A stretch of DNA of 30,869 nucleotides, from NCBI GenBank assembly GCA_902496775.1, contig CABVCF010000013.1:1-30869 (forward strand). Reading direction: 5' to 3'. The notes below the pieces were generated by a model. That model saw nothing but the letters and a program-made list of their open reading frames with translations. It was not told the DNA's origin and did no database searches. Shown here piece after piece: positions 7,555-15,390 of the stretch (the first letter of the stretch is position 1; each line of letters opens with the position of its first letter). Position numbers and translations under genes: made by a program. The DNA is from an uncultured Collinsella sp. GTDB taxonomy: Bacteria; Actinomycetota; Coriobacteriia; Coriobacteriales; Coriobacteriaceae.

Positions 7555-9156
7555 TCACGCGCCCCCTTTCTGGACGAGCTCATCCAAGAGCTTCTCCGAA
7601 AACAGGTTACCGCGACCCAGCTGCCCGTCGGGATCGAGCTGGAGCTTGAGCCGCGCCGACTCGACCATGGCCTCGTGACCGTACATCGTCTCCAAGAAGC
7701 CCGCCTTGATCTTGCCGACGCCGTGTTCTGCGGAGACGGCGCCGCCCATGACCGTGACCTCGGAAGCCCACTGGGCAAAGAGTTCTCCGCCGCGGCGATA
7801 ATCCTGCGCATCGCGCGGCAGAATGTTCACATGCAGATGGTTGTTACCGATGTGCCCCCAGGCGGCAGATTCAAGCCCACTTTCGGCCAACGTGCGGCGA
7901 TAGAGGGCCACGACATCGGCAAGGCGTGCATTGGGCGCCGACATGTCCGAACCCAGTTTGGTGATGGTGGGATCCGTGCGGCGACGCTCGTCGATAAGCA
8001 TATTGACGCTCTCGGGGACCGCATGGCGGAAGAACCGCTGGCACTCGCGATCGACCTCGGTGCGCGCGACCCATGTCGCATCGGCGCTGCCGCCCGCAAG
8101 CTCCAGTACCCACCCCAAGTGATACAGCTCCTCAGTCGCCTGAACTTCGTCGTCGCAGTCGAGCTCCACGTAGACACAGACCTTGGCCTCTTTGTCGAGC
8201 GCCGGCAGCGAGGCGAACGCGGTCGACTGCTCACGCTGACGACGCAGGATATCCAGGGCGCCAGCGTCGAAGTACTCGATGGCAGCCGCGTGGGACAGGA
8301 CGGGACGCACAGAATCGGTGAAGGACACGGCCTTGTCTTCGCTGTCAAAGAAACAGCTCACGCCCCAAACGACCGCAGGCGCCGCCTGCAGGGCAATCTC
8401 GAGCTCGGTGATGACGCCGAGCGTGCCGCAAGCACCGATAAAGAGGTCGATGGCGTCCATTTCGTCCGCAACGAAATAGCCTGAGGCATTTTTTATCTTG
8501 GGCATGGTATAGCCGGGAAGATCGAGCTCGAGCGTACGGCCCGCTGCCGTCACGAGCGACAGGTGGCGGCCCTGGGCAAAAGCCTCGCCGCGCTGAAGCT
8601 CAAGCAAATCGCCATCAGCCAGTGCGACGTGGAGTCCCGTGATATGTGGGCGCATGGGACCGTAGGCGTAGCTGCGGGCACCAGAGGCGTTACATGCCGC
8701 CATGCCGCCCAGGCAGGCAGACGTCTCGGTGGGATCGGTGGGAAAGAACTGCTCGGGGGCCTCTTGAAACTCATCGTAGGCCTTAAGCGATGCCTGGTCC
8801 CAACCAACGGTCGGCAGCACCTTCTTGCTCAGCTGCTTGCGCAGCTCCGAGAGCACAACACCCGGCTCCACGCGCAGTAGAAAGCGGCCTTGTTCATCGC
8901 GGCGAAGGCCCAAGTAGCGATTCATACGGGAAGTATTGAGGATATGCCCGCCGTGGGGCACGGCACCGGCGGCAAGGCCGGTTCGGGCGCCCTGAACCGT
9001 TACCGGGACACGCTCGGCATGGAGCTTTTTCAAAATGGCACGGACCTCGTCTTCCGTTGTCGGAAACGAGATGCTCGAGGCCTCGCCCGATGCGCGAGAT
9101 TCATCGCGGCCATACTCTTCGAACTCGTCGGTGAAGGGTTTGATGGTTGCAGACAC
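7555..9156 (-). CDS. FAD-linked lactate dehydrogenase (LctD/GlcD family) of an Etf complex
   Basis: This 533-residue flavoprotein has a PCMH-type FAD domain: FPTTEDEVRAIL at residue ~31, GARTGLAAGAVPHGGHILNTSRMN at 56-79 and GGMAACNASGARSYAYGP at ~150. The C-terminal substrate domain has the family's GHIGNNHLHVN and SAEHGVGK motifs, whose histidines bind the catalytic metal and hydroxyacid. The GlcD family oxidises D-lactate or glycolate. The neighbouring bifurcating-type etfB and ferredoxin-fused etfA point to the lactate dehydrogenase/Etf complex, which oxidises lactate with NAD by using reduced ferredoxin to lift electrons. The start is a GTG with the excellent site AAGGGGGAG. Glycolate or another 2-hydroxyacid remains possible. 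No lactate permease is nearby. Confidence 0.88.
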   Translation of the reverse strand: MSATIKPFTDEFEEYGRDESRASGEASSISFPTTEDEVRAILKKLHAERVPVTVQGARTGLAAGAVPHGGHILNTSRMNRYLGLRRDEQGRFLLRVEPGVVLSELRKQLSKKVLPTVGWDQASLKAYDEFQEAPEQFFPTDPTETSACLGGMAACNASGARSYAYGPMRPHITGLHVALADGDLLELQRGEAFAQGRHLSLVTAAGRTLELDLPGYTMPKIKNASGYFVADEMDAIDLFIGACGTLGVITELEIALQAAPAVVWGVSCFFDSEDKAVSFTDSVRPVLSHAAAIEYFDAGALDILRRQREQSTAFASLPALDKEAKVCVYVELDCDDEVQATEELYHLGWVLELAGGSADATWVARTEVDRECQRFFRHAVPESVNMLIDERRRTDPTITKLGSDMSAPNARLADVVALYRRTLAESGLESAAWGHIGNNHLHVNILPRDAQDYRRGGELFAQWASEVTVMGGAVSAEHGVGKIKAGFLETMYGHEAMVESARLKLQLDPDGQLGRGNLFSEKLLDELVQKGGA

Positions 9157-9238
9157 GCGAACTCCCCCTTTAGCTAACTACAGTGTTTGCAGGGAGATGT
9201 TACCGCATCGTTTCGTCGACGTGTTCGAGACCGTCTCC

Positions 9239-9266
9239 ATAATTGGCGATTTTTACGTTCGTGCAA
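9239..9266 (-). promoter_or_regulatory. Candidate promoter of the lactate dehydrogenase/Etf operon
   Basis: On the minus strand TTGCAC and AATTAT are separated by 16 bases, about 83 bases upstream of the GTG start. Both hexamers are only partial matches to the housekeeping consensus. Confidence 0.3.
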
Positions 9267-9410
9267 TTCGGCGAGCGGCTTGATTTCCTCGGCAGACGAT
9301 GCTTTTGACACATATGGCCCCGCCGCCGTCGACCGCGCGATTGTCGCTTGAAAAAAGTTGGGGTATTTTTTGCCGCCTTTTACCTGCGGAGACACCAATC
9401 CGTCAAGCAT

Positions 9411-9428
9411 TTGGTCAGCAATTGGTCA
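9411..9428 (+). repeat. Direct heptamer repeat TTGGTCA
   Basis: TTGGTCA occurs at 9411-9417 and 9422-9428, starting 11 bases apart, about one helical turn. A degenerate third copy (TCCGTCA) lies about one turn before. Same-face repeats in a divergent promoter region suggest a regulator site. No regulator gene is adjacent. Confidence 0.35.
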
Positions 9429-9501
9429 AGTAGCGGCTGATACCGTCGGCATCGACAGCCAAAACCGATAGAAGTTTTGGCCCAGAAGCAGGGAGGTTCC
9501 C

Positions 9502-9798
9502 ATGGCATATTACTGGCCCCAGTACGGCATCGCCATCGAAGTCGACGACGATCCCCATCTCCTGCCTTTCGACGAAGAGGCATTCCCCGATACGACGGTC
9601 TACCACGTTACCACCGATGTGATCTGCGACCCCGAGTCGTTCTCGGCGCTCGCCCACCACATCGCGCATATCCACGACATCGAGCTCCCTCCCGACTTCG
9701 AAGAGCTCGTCTACTCGCGCCGCCTGATGCTTCACATGCTCTTTGGAGCGGACCCGTCCACCTTTGCGCGCATCTATACCGCCAAGGATGCCGCATGA
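9502..9798 (+). CDS. Small acidic protein of unknown function, first gene of surface cluster
   Basis: I do not recognise this 98-residue protein. It has no signal peptide or membrane segment, so it should stay in the cytosol. It is rich in Asp, Glu, His and Tyr, opens with MAYYWPQYGIAIEVDDDPHL and contains a His-rich AHHIAHIHDIELPPDF stretch. The ribosome site AGGGAGG lies a few bases before the ATG. Its stop overlaps the next gene's start as ATGA, so it is translationally coupled to a membrane-anchored beta-domain protein. It may be a regulator or accessory factor of the surface module; this is inferred only from position. Confidence 0.7.
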   Translation: MAYYWPQYGIAIEVDDDPHLLPFDEEAFPDTTVYHVTTDVICDPESFSALAHHIAHIHDIELPPDFEELVYSRRLMLHMLFGADPSTFARIYTAKDAA

Positions 9799-10304
9799 GC
9801 GCGAAGAAGCCACCCCGCTTTGCAGGCCTGGGTCGTCGCAAGAAGCTCATCGTTGCCTGCTTGGCCATCGTCTGTGCCCTTGTCGCCGTAGGACTATACG
9901 CTTGGCAGTCGCAGCCCGTACCCGAGGCGGGCGCTTCGGTTACGACGGCCGAGGGCAAAACGCGTCAGGAAATCCAAGATGAGCTCGACGCCATCGTCCG
10001 CGACAACATGATGACGATTTCGGTCGCACCGGTCGCTCAGCTGCAGGAGGACGGCAAGCTGCGCGTCAACGTGCAAAACGTCCAAGACAATAAATTTCCC
10101 CAGCGATTCCGCGTCATCCAAAACGACGAGACCATGTACGAATCCGGTGTGGTCGAGACCGGCAAGACAATCGAGACGTGCCCCGCCGGCGACATCAAAG
10201 AAGGCGAGGCGTACATCGAGATCCAGGCACTCGATGCAAAGACCCTCGACAGCCACGGCAATCCGACACGTGTCAAGGTACGGGTTGAGCAAGCCGAGAA
10301 CTAG
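9795..10304 (+). CDS. Membrane-anchored extracytoplasmic beta-domain protein
   Basis: The 169-residue protein has a basic N-terminus (GLGRRKK), one hydrophobic segment (residues ~19-37), then an outward domain of ~130 residues. A short helical part (TRQEIQDELDAIVRDNMM) leads into a beta-rich domain with the pattern MTISVAPVAQLQEDGKLRVNVQN, then FRVIQNDETMYESGVVETGKTIE and a final strand ending KVRVEQAEN. From memory, similar beta-domains occur in surface-protein operons of gut Gram-positives, but I cannot name a family. There is no sorting signal, so the hydrophobic segment is either an anchor or an uncleaved signal. The ATG overlaps the upstream stop. A longer frame upstream of 9795 is the other-frame shadow of the 98-residue gene. 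Confidence 0.75.
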   Translation: MSAKKPPRFAGLGRRKKLIVACLAIVCALVAVGLYAWQSQPVPEAGASVTTAEGKTRQEIQDELDAIVRDNMMTISVAPVAQLQEDGKLRVNVQNVQDNKFPQRFRVIQNDETMYESGVVETGKTIETCPAGDIKEGEAYIEIQALDAKTLDSHGNPTRVKVRVEQAEN

Positions 10305-10393
10305 CTTTCCGGCCGACGCGGCACCGAACGCAATTCACCAGCATTCGTCCAATCATCGCGGGGACGGCCCGCGGCGAATAGAAAGGAACGACC

Positions 10394-10993
10394 ATGGACA
10401 TCACCAGGAACATGAACGGAGCCAGAGCGCTCGTCGTGGGCGCAGGGCTCGCGCTCGCGCTCGCAATGGGCGCCGCCCCGACGCCAGCTATGGCAGCCGG
10501 ACGCGTTGGAACCACGAAAGTAATGGTCAGGACCGAGATCGACAACGTTGAGTTCAAAGTTCCGACGGTTATTCCCTTCGTCGCCAAGGCCGACGGCACG
10601 CTTCAGGGCCCCTCTGAAGACGCGACCACCATCGACAATCATTCGGCCTACGGCATCCATGTCACCAACATGAAGATCGACGCCATGAACACCTGGACCA
10701 TTGCTGCCGACGCCAAGGCCGGAACCGCACAGAACTCCATCGACTTTAAGGTCGGCCCCGACGGAGCGCTCCAGAACGCCAGCACCGCAATGCAGGGGAC
10801 GGGCCTCGATCTTTCCAAGAATGCAGCCTTCGACATGGGCTACCAGGGCATTGCCGGCGGCACGGACAAGATTAAGCTCAAGACAAGCGGAAACGTCGCC
10901 CGCGTCACGCGCGACATCTTCCGCGTAACCGGCGAAGGCGATCAGGTTGCAACGATCACCTGGACGGTCGAGCCCGGTGCGCACACGGCATAA
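10394..10993 (+). CDS. Secreted surface protein with beta-sandwich-like domain
   Basis: The 199-residue precursor has a clear signal peptide (MDITRNMNGARALVV, then an Ala/Leu core, cleaved near PAMAAG at residue ~35). The mature part is beta-rich and begins with strands around VMVRTEIDNVEFKVP. The segment VEFKVPTVIPFVAKADGTL followed by ATTIDNHSAYGIHVTNMKI resembles a pattern in the C-terminal region of the 476-residue neighbour (FPESIEVVFLPSGEV...). Such proteins in other Gram-positives are surface fibre or matrix components; this is inference. The ribosome site AAAGGAACGACC precedes the ATG. It overlaps the next gene (the LAQTG protein) by 17 bases, which suggests co-translation. Confidence 0.75.
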   Translation: MDITRNMNGARALVVGAGLALALAMGAAPTPAMAAGRVGTTKVMVRTEIDNVEFKVPTVIPFVAKADGTLQGPSEDATTIDNHSAYGIHVTNMKIDAMNTWTIAADAKAGTAQNSIDFKVGPDGALQNASTAMQGTGLDLSKNAAFDMGYQGIAGGTDKIKLKTSGNVARVTRDIFRVTGEGDQVATITWTVEPGAHTA

Positions 10994-11258
10994 GGCCGTC
11001 GCCCTGGCCGCCGCCGTCAGCATCCTAGCGTTTGGGCCAGCCATGGCCTTTGCCCAGCAAGAACAGGCTCAGGCCGCCACGCAAGTGACGGTCGACCTCT
11101 CGGAGCTCGACCGCGGCGACCGCGAGGAACCGTTGGCGCAGACAGGCGACAGACGATGGCTCTTGGCAGCAGGCGCCACAGCAGCAGGCGCGGGAACCGC
11201 CGGCCTCGGTCTGCACATCAAACGCAGCCAGAAACAAAACACGGACAGACCGCACTAA
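10977..11258 (+). CDS. Very small sortase-type (LAQTG) wall-anchored protein
   Basis: From the GTG at 10977 this is a 93-residue precursor: basic N-terminus (RTRHK), hydrophobic signal core (AVALAAAVSILAFGPAMAFA), a mature stretch of only about 25 residues (TQVTVDLSELDRGDREEP), then LAQTG, a hydrophobic helix and a basic tail (KRSQKQ). LAxTG variants are favoured by class E sortases of Actinobacteria. The exposed part is too small to be an adhesin alone, so it may be a wall anchor for the partner proteins. There is no clear ribosome site; the start lies inside the end of the previous gene, which suggests coupling. An in-frame TTG at 10947 is an alternative start. No sortase gene lies in this window. 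Confidence 0.72.
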   Translation: MRTRHKAVALAAAVSILAFGPAMAFAQQEQAQAATQVTVDLSELDRGDREEPLAQTGDRRWLLAAGATAAGAGTAGLGLHIKRSQKQNTDRPH

Positions 11259-11276
11259 ATTAGCTAAGGAGACCCC

Positions 11277-12707
11277 ATGGCATCGAAGAACCTTTTGCCC
11301 GTCGTCGCACTCTGCGGCGCGCTCGCAACCGGAACGCCTGTCGCCGCTTGGGCGACTCCCGCCATGGCAGACTCCTTACCAGCAGCCCTAAGTTCTGCAC
11401 CAAATCCGTCGAGCGCCATTGCGTGCAAGCGTTTTTCGATCGCACAAGCCGCGATCTCAACCTCGGGATGCCTTCGTCGTAATACGGACGGCTCGATAGT
11501 CGTGGATATCAAGCGTTCGAACAAGGCAAACGGCTCCCAGACGGGGTGCGCCGTCTGCACGTGGCGCTCGGTTGTGCTCGATGCGGATGGCGATCCATGC
11601 AATTTAGAGCTGCGCATCGACATCGCTTCGGTCGATGACTCGGCGAACGGAGCGAAGGTCGCCTTCGACGGTACGTTTTTCGAGAAAGGAGGCAGTATAT
11701 GTCTGGGCTGCGCCGCCGCGAATGCAGACGACACGCAGCCCACCCTCTCATTCACGGCATCGTTGCGGTTGACCAAAGCCGGTACCGATGCCATCGCGGC
11801 GGGAGAAGCGTCCCTGCTGTTCTACGCCGTCAGCGCCAAAGACACAGACGCTCATTTCGAGAAGCCAGCCGGATCACTCAGCCTTACACGAGGGATAGAG
11901 GCAGACCCTATTGAAATCGATGCCCACGCGCAAAGCAGGCAACGCATTCTTGCCGACCCGGCGCTTCTCGAAATGGAGTGGAACGGGTCCGGAGCCATCG
12001 GAATTCTCCCCTCCGCGCTTGACGCCAAGACGCTCCCCCCAAACGACGAACCCATCAACGCAACCATACAAGAAGAGAGCGCGGACAAAGAAGCAGGTGC
12101 GGGCGACACGCCGTCGCCGACAAACAGCGTCCCAGCTTCTTTCGAAGCGCCGAATGAGCCCGCTGCCGATCCAAACGATCCCGAGCTCGCGGACAGTCTG
12201 GGGCTTGCTGATCCTCAAGAGATCGATGAAGGTAACTGCTGCGTGCTTGCCGCGCTCGACCACACAGAGGTCATCGACGCTGCGAACATCGAAGTTGCCG
12301 CCGCCAATCAGCCCGTCCGCAAGTCGGCCATCATCGCATTTCCTGAATCCATCGAAGTCGTCTTTTTGCCATCGGGCGAGGTCGTGGCCCCAACACTGCT
12401 CACCTTGTTGGGCGCCAAGAATACTCGAAACGAAATTAAAAAGGTCACGGTTGTCGACCCCGCAACCACCGCCAAGCTGCGTCTATACGCCGTTACTCCA
12501 GACGGAGGCAAGACCCTGGAATTCGATGGCGACACACTTCTAGCTTGGCGACGTCTGGACATTATGCAAGACGTCTCGTACCAAATCGAGCTCGAAGGGT
12601 TTGATCGCGCCCGCGATGCCAATATCATCGCCGCGGCTATTGAATTCCCGCAGCGGCTTATGACACTGCGCTTTGAATACTATCCCTATGTCCCGACAAC
12701 CACCTGA
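11277..12707 (+). CDS. Large secreted protein of surface cluster, unknown function
   Basis: This 476-residue precursor has a signal peptide (core PVVALCGALATGTPVAAWA, cleavage near PAMADS at ~32). A first beta-rich region (residues ~45-210) contains several Cys residues, including CAVC and CLGC. An acidic, Pro/Ala/Glu-rich linker (~245-310) follows, then a C-terminal beta domain. That domain contains FPESIEVVFLPSGEVVAP, similar in spacing to the 199-residue neighbour. No LPxTG-type signal or terminal membrane helix is present, so retention must depend on binding, perhaps to the LAQTG protein. The ribosome site AAGGAGA is good. It is the last gene of the cluster. I do not recognise a named family. 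Confidence 0.75.
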   Translation: MASKNLLPVVALCGALATGTPVAAWATPAMADSLPAALSSAPNPSSAIACKRFSIAQAAISTSGCLRRNTDGSIVVDIKRSNKANGSQTGCAVCTWRSVVLDADGDPCNLELRIDIASVDDSANGAKVAFDGTFFEKGGSICLGCAAANADDTQPTLSFTASLRLTKAGTDAIAAGEASLLFYAVSAKDTDAHFEKPAGSLSLTRGIEADPIEIDAHAQSRQRILADPALLEMEWNGSGAIGILPSALDAKTLPPNDEPINATIQEESADKEAGAGDTPSPTNSVPASFEAPNEPAADPNDPELADSLGLADPQEIDEGNCCVLAALDHTEVIDAANIEVAAANQPVRKSAIIAFPESIEVVFLPSGEVVAPTLLTLLGAKNTRNEIKKVTVVDPATTAKLRLYAVTPDGGKTLEFDGDTLLAWRRLDIMQDVSYQIELEGFDRARDANIIAAAIEFPQRLMTLRFEYYPYVPTTT

Positions 12708-12727
12708 GGCTTAAATGCTGCTCGTCG

Positions 12728-12756
12728 TTGCTAATACCACTTATATAACGTATTAG
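12728..12756 (+). promoter_or_regulatory. Predicted promoter of the DUF554 gene
   Basis: TTGCTA and TATTAG are separated by exactly 17 bases, in an A/T-rich patch (TTATATAA) unlike the GC-rich surroundings. It lies 70 bases before the ATG at 12826, which supports that start rather than the upstream ATG at 12757. Confidence 0.4.
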
Positions 12757-12825
12757 ATGAGTCGCGATGTACCTCGCATTCCACTCTGCTACGATTGCCA
12801 CGTTGGCATCAATACAGGAGGGCTC

Positions 12826-13542
12826 ATGCCGGGCTTGGGAACAATCATCAACGTTGTGCTTTTAGTTGCGGGCGGTCTTTTAGGATTAGCGGGCGGCCGC
12901 TTCATTACACCGCGCATCCAAGACACGCTCATGAAAGCATCGGGGCTGTGCGTCCTGTTTATCGGCCTGGGCGGCACCATGCAAAAGATGCTCATCATCG
13001 ATGGAAAGGCGCTGGCGACCACCGGTACCACCATGCTCATCGTCTCGTTCGCCCTCGGCTCGCTCATCGGCGAGGCCGTCAACTTGGAGGCCGCCATCGA
13101 GAACCTTGGCGAATGGCTCAAGCGCAAGACTGGCAGTGAGGGCGATAACGAGTTCACCAACGCTTTTGTCTCGACTTCACTCACCGTCTGCATCGGTGCC
13201 ATGGCTATCGTGGGATCAATCCAAGACGGCCTGCTCGGCGACTGGTCCACGCTCGCCCTCAAGGGAGCGCTGGACTGCATCATCGTCTGCACCATGACGG
13301 CCTCACTTGGACGCGGCTGTATTTTCTCCGCCCTGCCCGTCGCCGTGTTCCAGGGGACGATTACGCTGTTTGCCGGCGCGCTCTCCCCCATCATGACCAC
13401 AGCAGCCCTCAACAGCCTTTCGCTCGTAGGCTCCATGCTCATCTTCTGCGTCGGCGTCAACCTCATCCGTCCTCAGACCTTCCGCACGGCCAATATGCTT
13501 CCCTCCGTCGTCATCGCCGTCATCTACGCCCTCCTGTTCTAA
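12826..13542 (+). CDS. DUF554 family membrane protein (YqgA-like)
   Basis: The 238-residue protein has about six or seven membrane segments and the DUF554 pattern: PGLGTIINVVLLVAGGLLGL at the N-terminus, LIVSFALGSLIGEAVNLE, an amphipathic stretch (ENLGEWLKRKTG), NAFVSTSLTVCIGAMAIVGSIQDG, then LIFCVGVNLIRPQTFRTANMLPS near the C-terminus. It is conserved in many bacteria as a possible transporter, but its substrate is unknown. CAGGAGGGCTC lies just before the ATG at 12826, so the longer frame from 12757 is unlikely. It appears to be transcribed alone. Confidence 0.85.
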   Translation: MPGLGTIINVVLLVAGGLLGLAGGRFITPRIQDTLMKASGLCVLFIGLGGTMQKMLIIDGKALATTGTTMLIVSFALGSLIGEAVNLEAAIENLGEWLKRKTGSEGDNEFTNAFVSTSLTVCIGAMAIVGSIQDGLLGDWSTLALKGALDCIIVCTMTASLGRGCIFSALPVAVFQGTITLFAGALSPIMTTAALNSLSLVGSMLIFCVGVNLIRPQTFRTANMLPSVVIAVIYALLF

Positions 13543-13563
13543 ATCTATCAACGCAGCAGTATC

Positions 13564-13593
13564 TCGAACATCTGTTTGATGCTGTGCTATGAT
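13564..13593 (+). promoter_or_regulatory. Predicted promoter of the TerB/ATPase/helicase operon
   Basis: An extended -10, TGCTATGAT (TATGAT at 13588-13593), lies 18 bases after TCGAAC. A start of transcription near 13600 would give a ~30-base leader containing GAGGAGG just before the GTG. No clear operator dyad was seen. Confidence 0.42.
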
Positions 13594-13629
13594 ATGAGGT
13601 CACCGTAGCTGCGTTCGAGAGGAGGAGCG

Positions 13630-15390
13630 GTGGCCGACCAGGACATCAAGATGCTCATCGAGCGCATTATGGCCGAGGCCCGGACCCATCAGTCTGCCCG
13701 CTTCTCACATGAAGTCTACGCAGACGAGCCGATTCTCAAAACCGGCCGACAGATGCAGAACTTCCTTCCCGACCAATACCGCAAGATGCGTGAGATATCG
13801 CGTTGGCAAGAAGACCCCAAGGGCGGCGCGGGCCGTTGGCTTTCGGAAGCCGAGCTTTTCTACCGCCAGGGCCTGCTGATGGCCGACTTTGAGGACGACT
13901 GTCCCTACAACGGCACCTTTAAATCGTACTTTCCCACCTACAACGCCATGAGCGACCGGCAGTTGCGCGGCTACTTTACCTGGCGTGCCCAAGTGCGCCG
14001 CGGAACCGTCGAGGAAACGTCTACGTCCTTTGCCTTTCTGTATCTCTATGAGCTGATTTGCGGCATTGGCGTAGATGACCCGCTCGATGGTTTTAACAAG
14101 ATCAAGGCTTTTTGGGATGTCTATCGCGCCTTCGAGCCCGGCATCGACCGATTTGCACGCGTGTGGCTGCAGGATTACGCCGTGTTCCACGGGCTCGACC
14201 CCAAGCTGCTTCGCGACTCTAAAACCGTCATGTTCGATAACGCCCTTATCGAGTTGCGGCGCGCGGCACGAGACCTTGTACCAGCACCGGCACCGTCCGG
14301 CCAGACCCCTAAGCGTCGCAAAACCTCCGAGCCCACGCTCCCCCTTCCGCCCGATGAGGTGCGCGAGGAGCGACTCATGGCCGCCATCAACGCCCTCTCC
14401 ACGTACAACCTAAGTAACTCGCGGCTCGACCGCAGCCACCACCGCGATCTGCGCCACGTGGCGTGCGCCGTGTATGTCCGTATGGCGCGCTACTATGACA
14501 CGCACCGAAAGACCGACATCGTGGCGAGCTTATTTGGGGAGGAGACGGCCATGCCCTACACCATGTTTGCCTCGGCCGTATTCTTTGCGCCCGAGCGCCA
14601 CGAGGACTGCGAATACCGCTTGGATCCCATCCATATCTACCGTTGCCAAAACGGCTTTTGGGAATGCATGCGTATCCACGGTAGTAGGCAAAAGAGCAGC
14701 AAGCTCGGTGAAATGATGCGCGCCTGCGACCAACGCCTGCGCCTGGCGCTGGACCCCGCCCATCCCCTTAAGGAAGAAAAGGTCCCCAAATATCTGGCCA
14801 AGATTATCGATGACGAGATTGTGGCATGGCTTTCGTGGGACGCCGCACACCAGCCCGTCAAGATCGATATCGATCTGAGTCAGCTGGGGCACATTCGGAA
14901 CGCCGCTGCGCAAACGCGCGAAGCGCTTTTGATCGATGAAGAGCGCGAGGACGGCGCACCTGTGGAAGCCGAGGCAGCGGGCTCAGGGCAACCGGAAGCC
15001 GAGCCCGTAACCGACGCGATTGTCGAGGCGGTCGCGGCACCCATTCGGCAGGACTTGACCGACGAGCCAACCATTTCCACCGAACAGTTTGGTGTCGTGG
15101 CGCCGCTCCTCGCGCCGACGCCCGCGTTCGCGGCTGCTGCGCCCGCTGACGCCACAAACGAACTCGCGCCCGCCGCAGACGCCTATCTCCGCGCGCTGCT
15201 CGAGCACAACGCAGTACAGGCGGAATCGGCGGTAGTGCAATCGGGGCAGAGCGAGGACATGCTCGTCGATACCATCAACGAGACGCTCTTTGACCTGGTG
15301 GGCGACACCGTAATTGAATTTAGCGCGGCAGGGCCGCAGATTATTGAGGACTACGAAGCAGACGTGAGAGGATACCTAGACCATGAGTGA
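13630..15390 (+). CDS. TerB-N/TerB-C domain protein of a predicted DNA-processing/defence operon
   Basis: The 586-residue protein has a TerB-N-like domain at residues ~45-190. Its core RGYFTWRAQVRRGTVEETSTSFAF... is followed by LYLYELICGIGVDDP, the usual TerB-N signature. A central region (~240-420) has conserved-looking FAPERHEDCEYRLDPIHIYRC and IIDDEIVAWL segments. A Pro/Ala/Glu-rich linker (~436-515) leads to a TerB-C-like tail (~517-583: DTINETLFDLVGDTVIEF...IIEDYEADVRGYL). TerB-N/TerB-C proteins occur next to ATPases and helicases in predicted DNA-processing and defence loci. A direct role in tellurite resistance is unlikely. The GTG follows GAGGAGG. The stop overlaps the ATPase start by 8 bases, so both are co-translated. 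Its own activity is unknown; it is probably a scaffold or sensor. Confidence 0.82.
   Translation: MADQDIKMLIERIMAEARTHQSARFSHEVYADEPILKTGRQMQNFLPDQYRKMREISRWQEDPKGGAGRWLSEAELFYRQGLLMADFEDDCPYNGTFKSYFPTYNAMSDRQLRGYFTWRAQVRRGTVEETSTSFAFLYLYELICGIGVDDPLDGFNKIKAFWDVYRAFEPGIDRFARVWLQDYAVFHGLDPKLLRDSKTVMFDNALIELRRAARDLVPAPAPSGQTPKRRKTSEPTLPLPPDEVREERLMAAINALSTYNLSNSRLDRSHHRDLRHVACAVYVRMARYYDTHRKTDIVASLFGEETAMPYTMFASAVFFAPERHEDCEYRLDPIHIYRCQNGFWECMRIHGSRQKSSKLGEMMRACDQRLRLALDPAHPLKEEKVPKYLAKIIDDEIVAWLSWDAAHQPVKIDIDLSQLGHIRNAAAQTREALLIDEEREDGAPVEAEAAGSGQPEAEPVTDAIVEAVAAPIRQDLTDEPTISTEQFGVVAPLLAPTPAFAAAAPADATNELAPAADAYLRALLEHNAVQAESAVVQSGQSEDMLVDTINETLFDLVGDTVIEFSAAGPQIIEDYEADVRGYLDHE

Larger units (their letters stand above)
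9157..9501. other. Divergent intergenic region between the lactate operon and the surface-protein cluster
   Basis: This 345-base gap holds no credible gene. It contains the ribosome site of the dehydrogenase, a possible minus-strand promoter (9239-9266), an A/T-rich patch near 9350-9370, a set of repeated TTGGTCA heptamers (9411-9428), and the site AGGGAGG just before the 98-residue gene. It probably drives both operons. Confidence 0.6.

Noticed and set aside
10394..11258. Treating the 199-residue protein and the LAQTG protein as one frameshifted gene
   Set aside because: The second frame starts with its own complete signal peptide, and the first ends at a natural-looking final strand, so two overlapping genes fit better.
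13630..15390. Calling the TerB-domain protein a tellurite-resistance gene
   Set aside because: No TerC, TerD or tellurite operon genes are present, and TerB-N/TerB-C next to an ATPase and helicase points to DNA processing.
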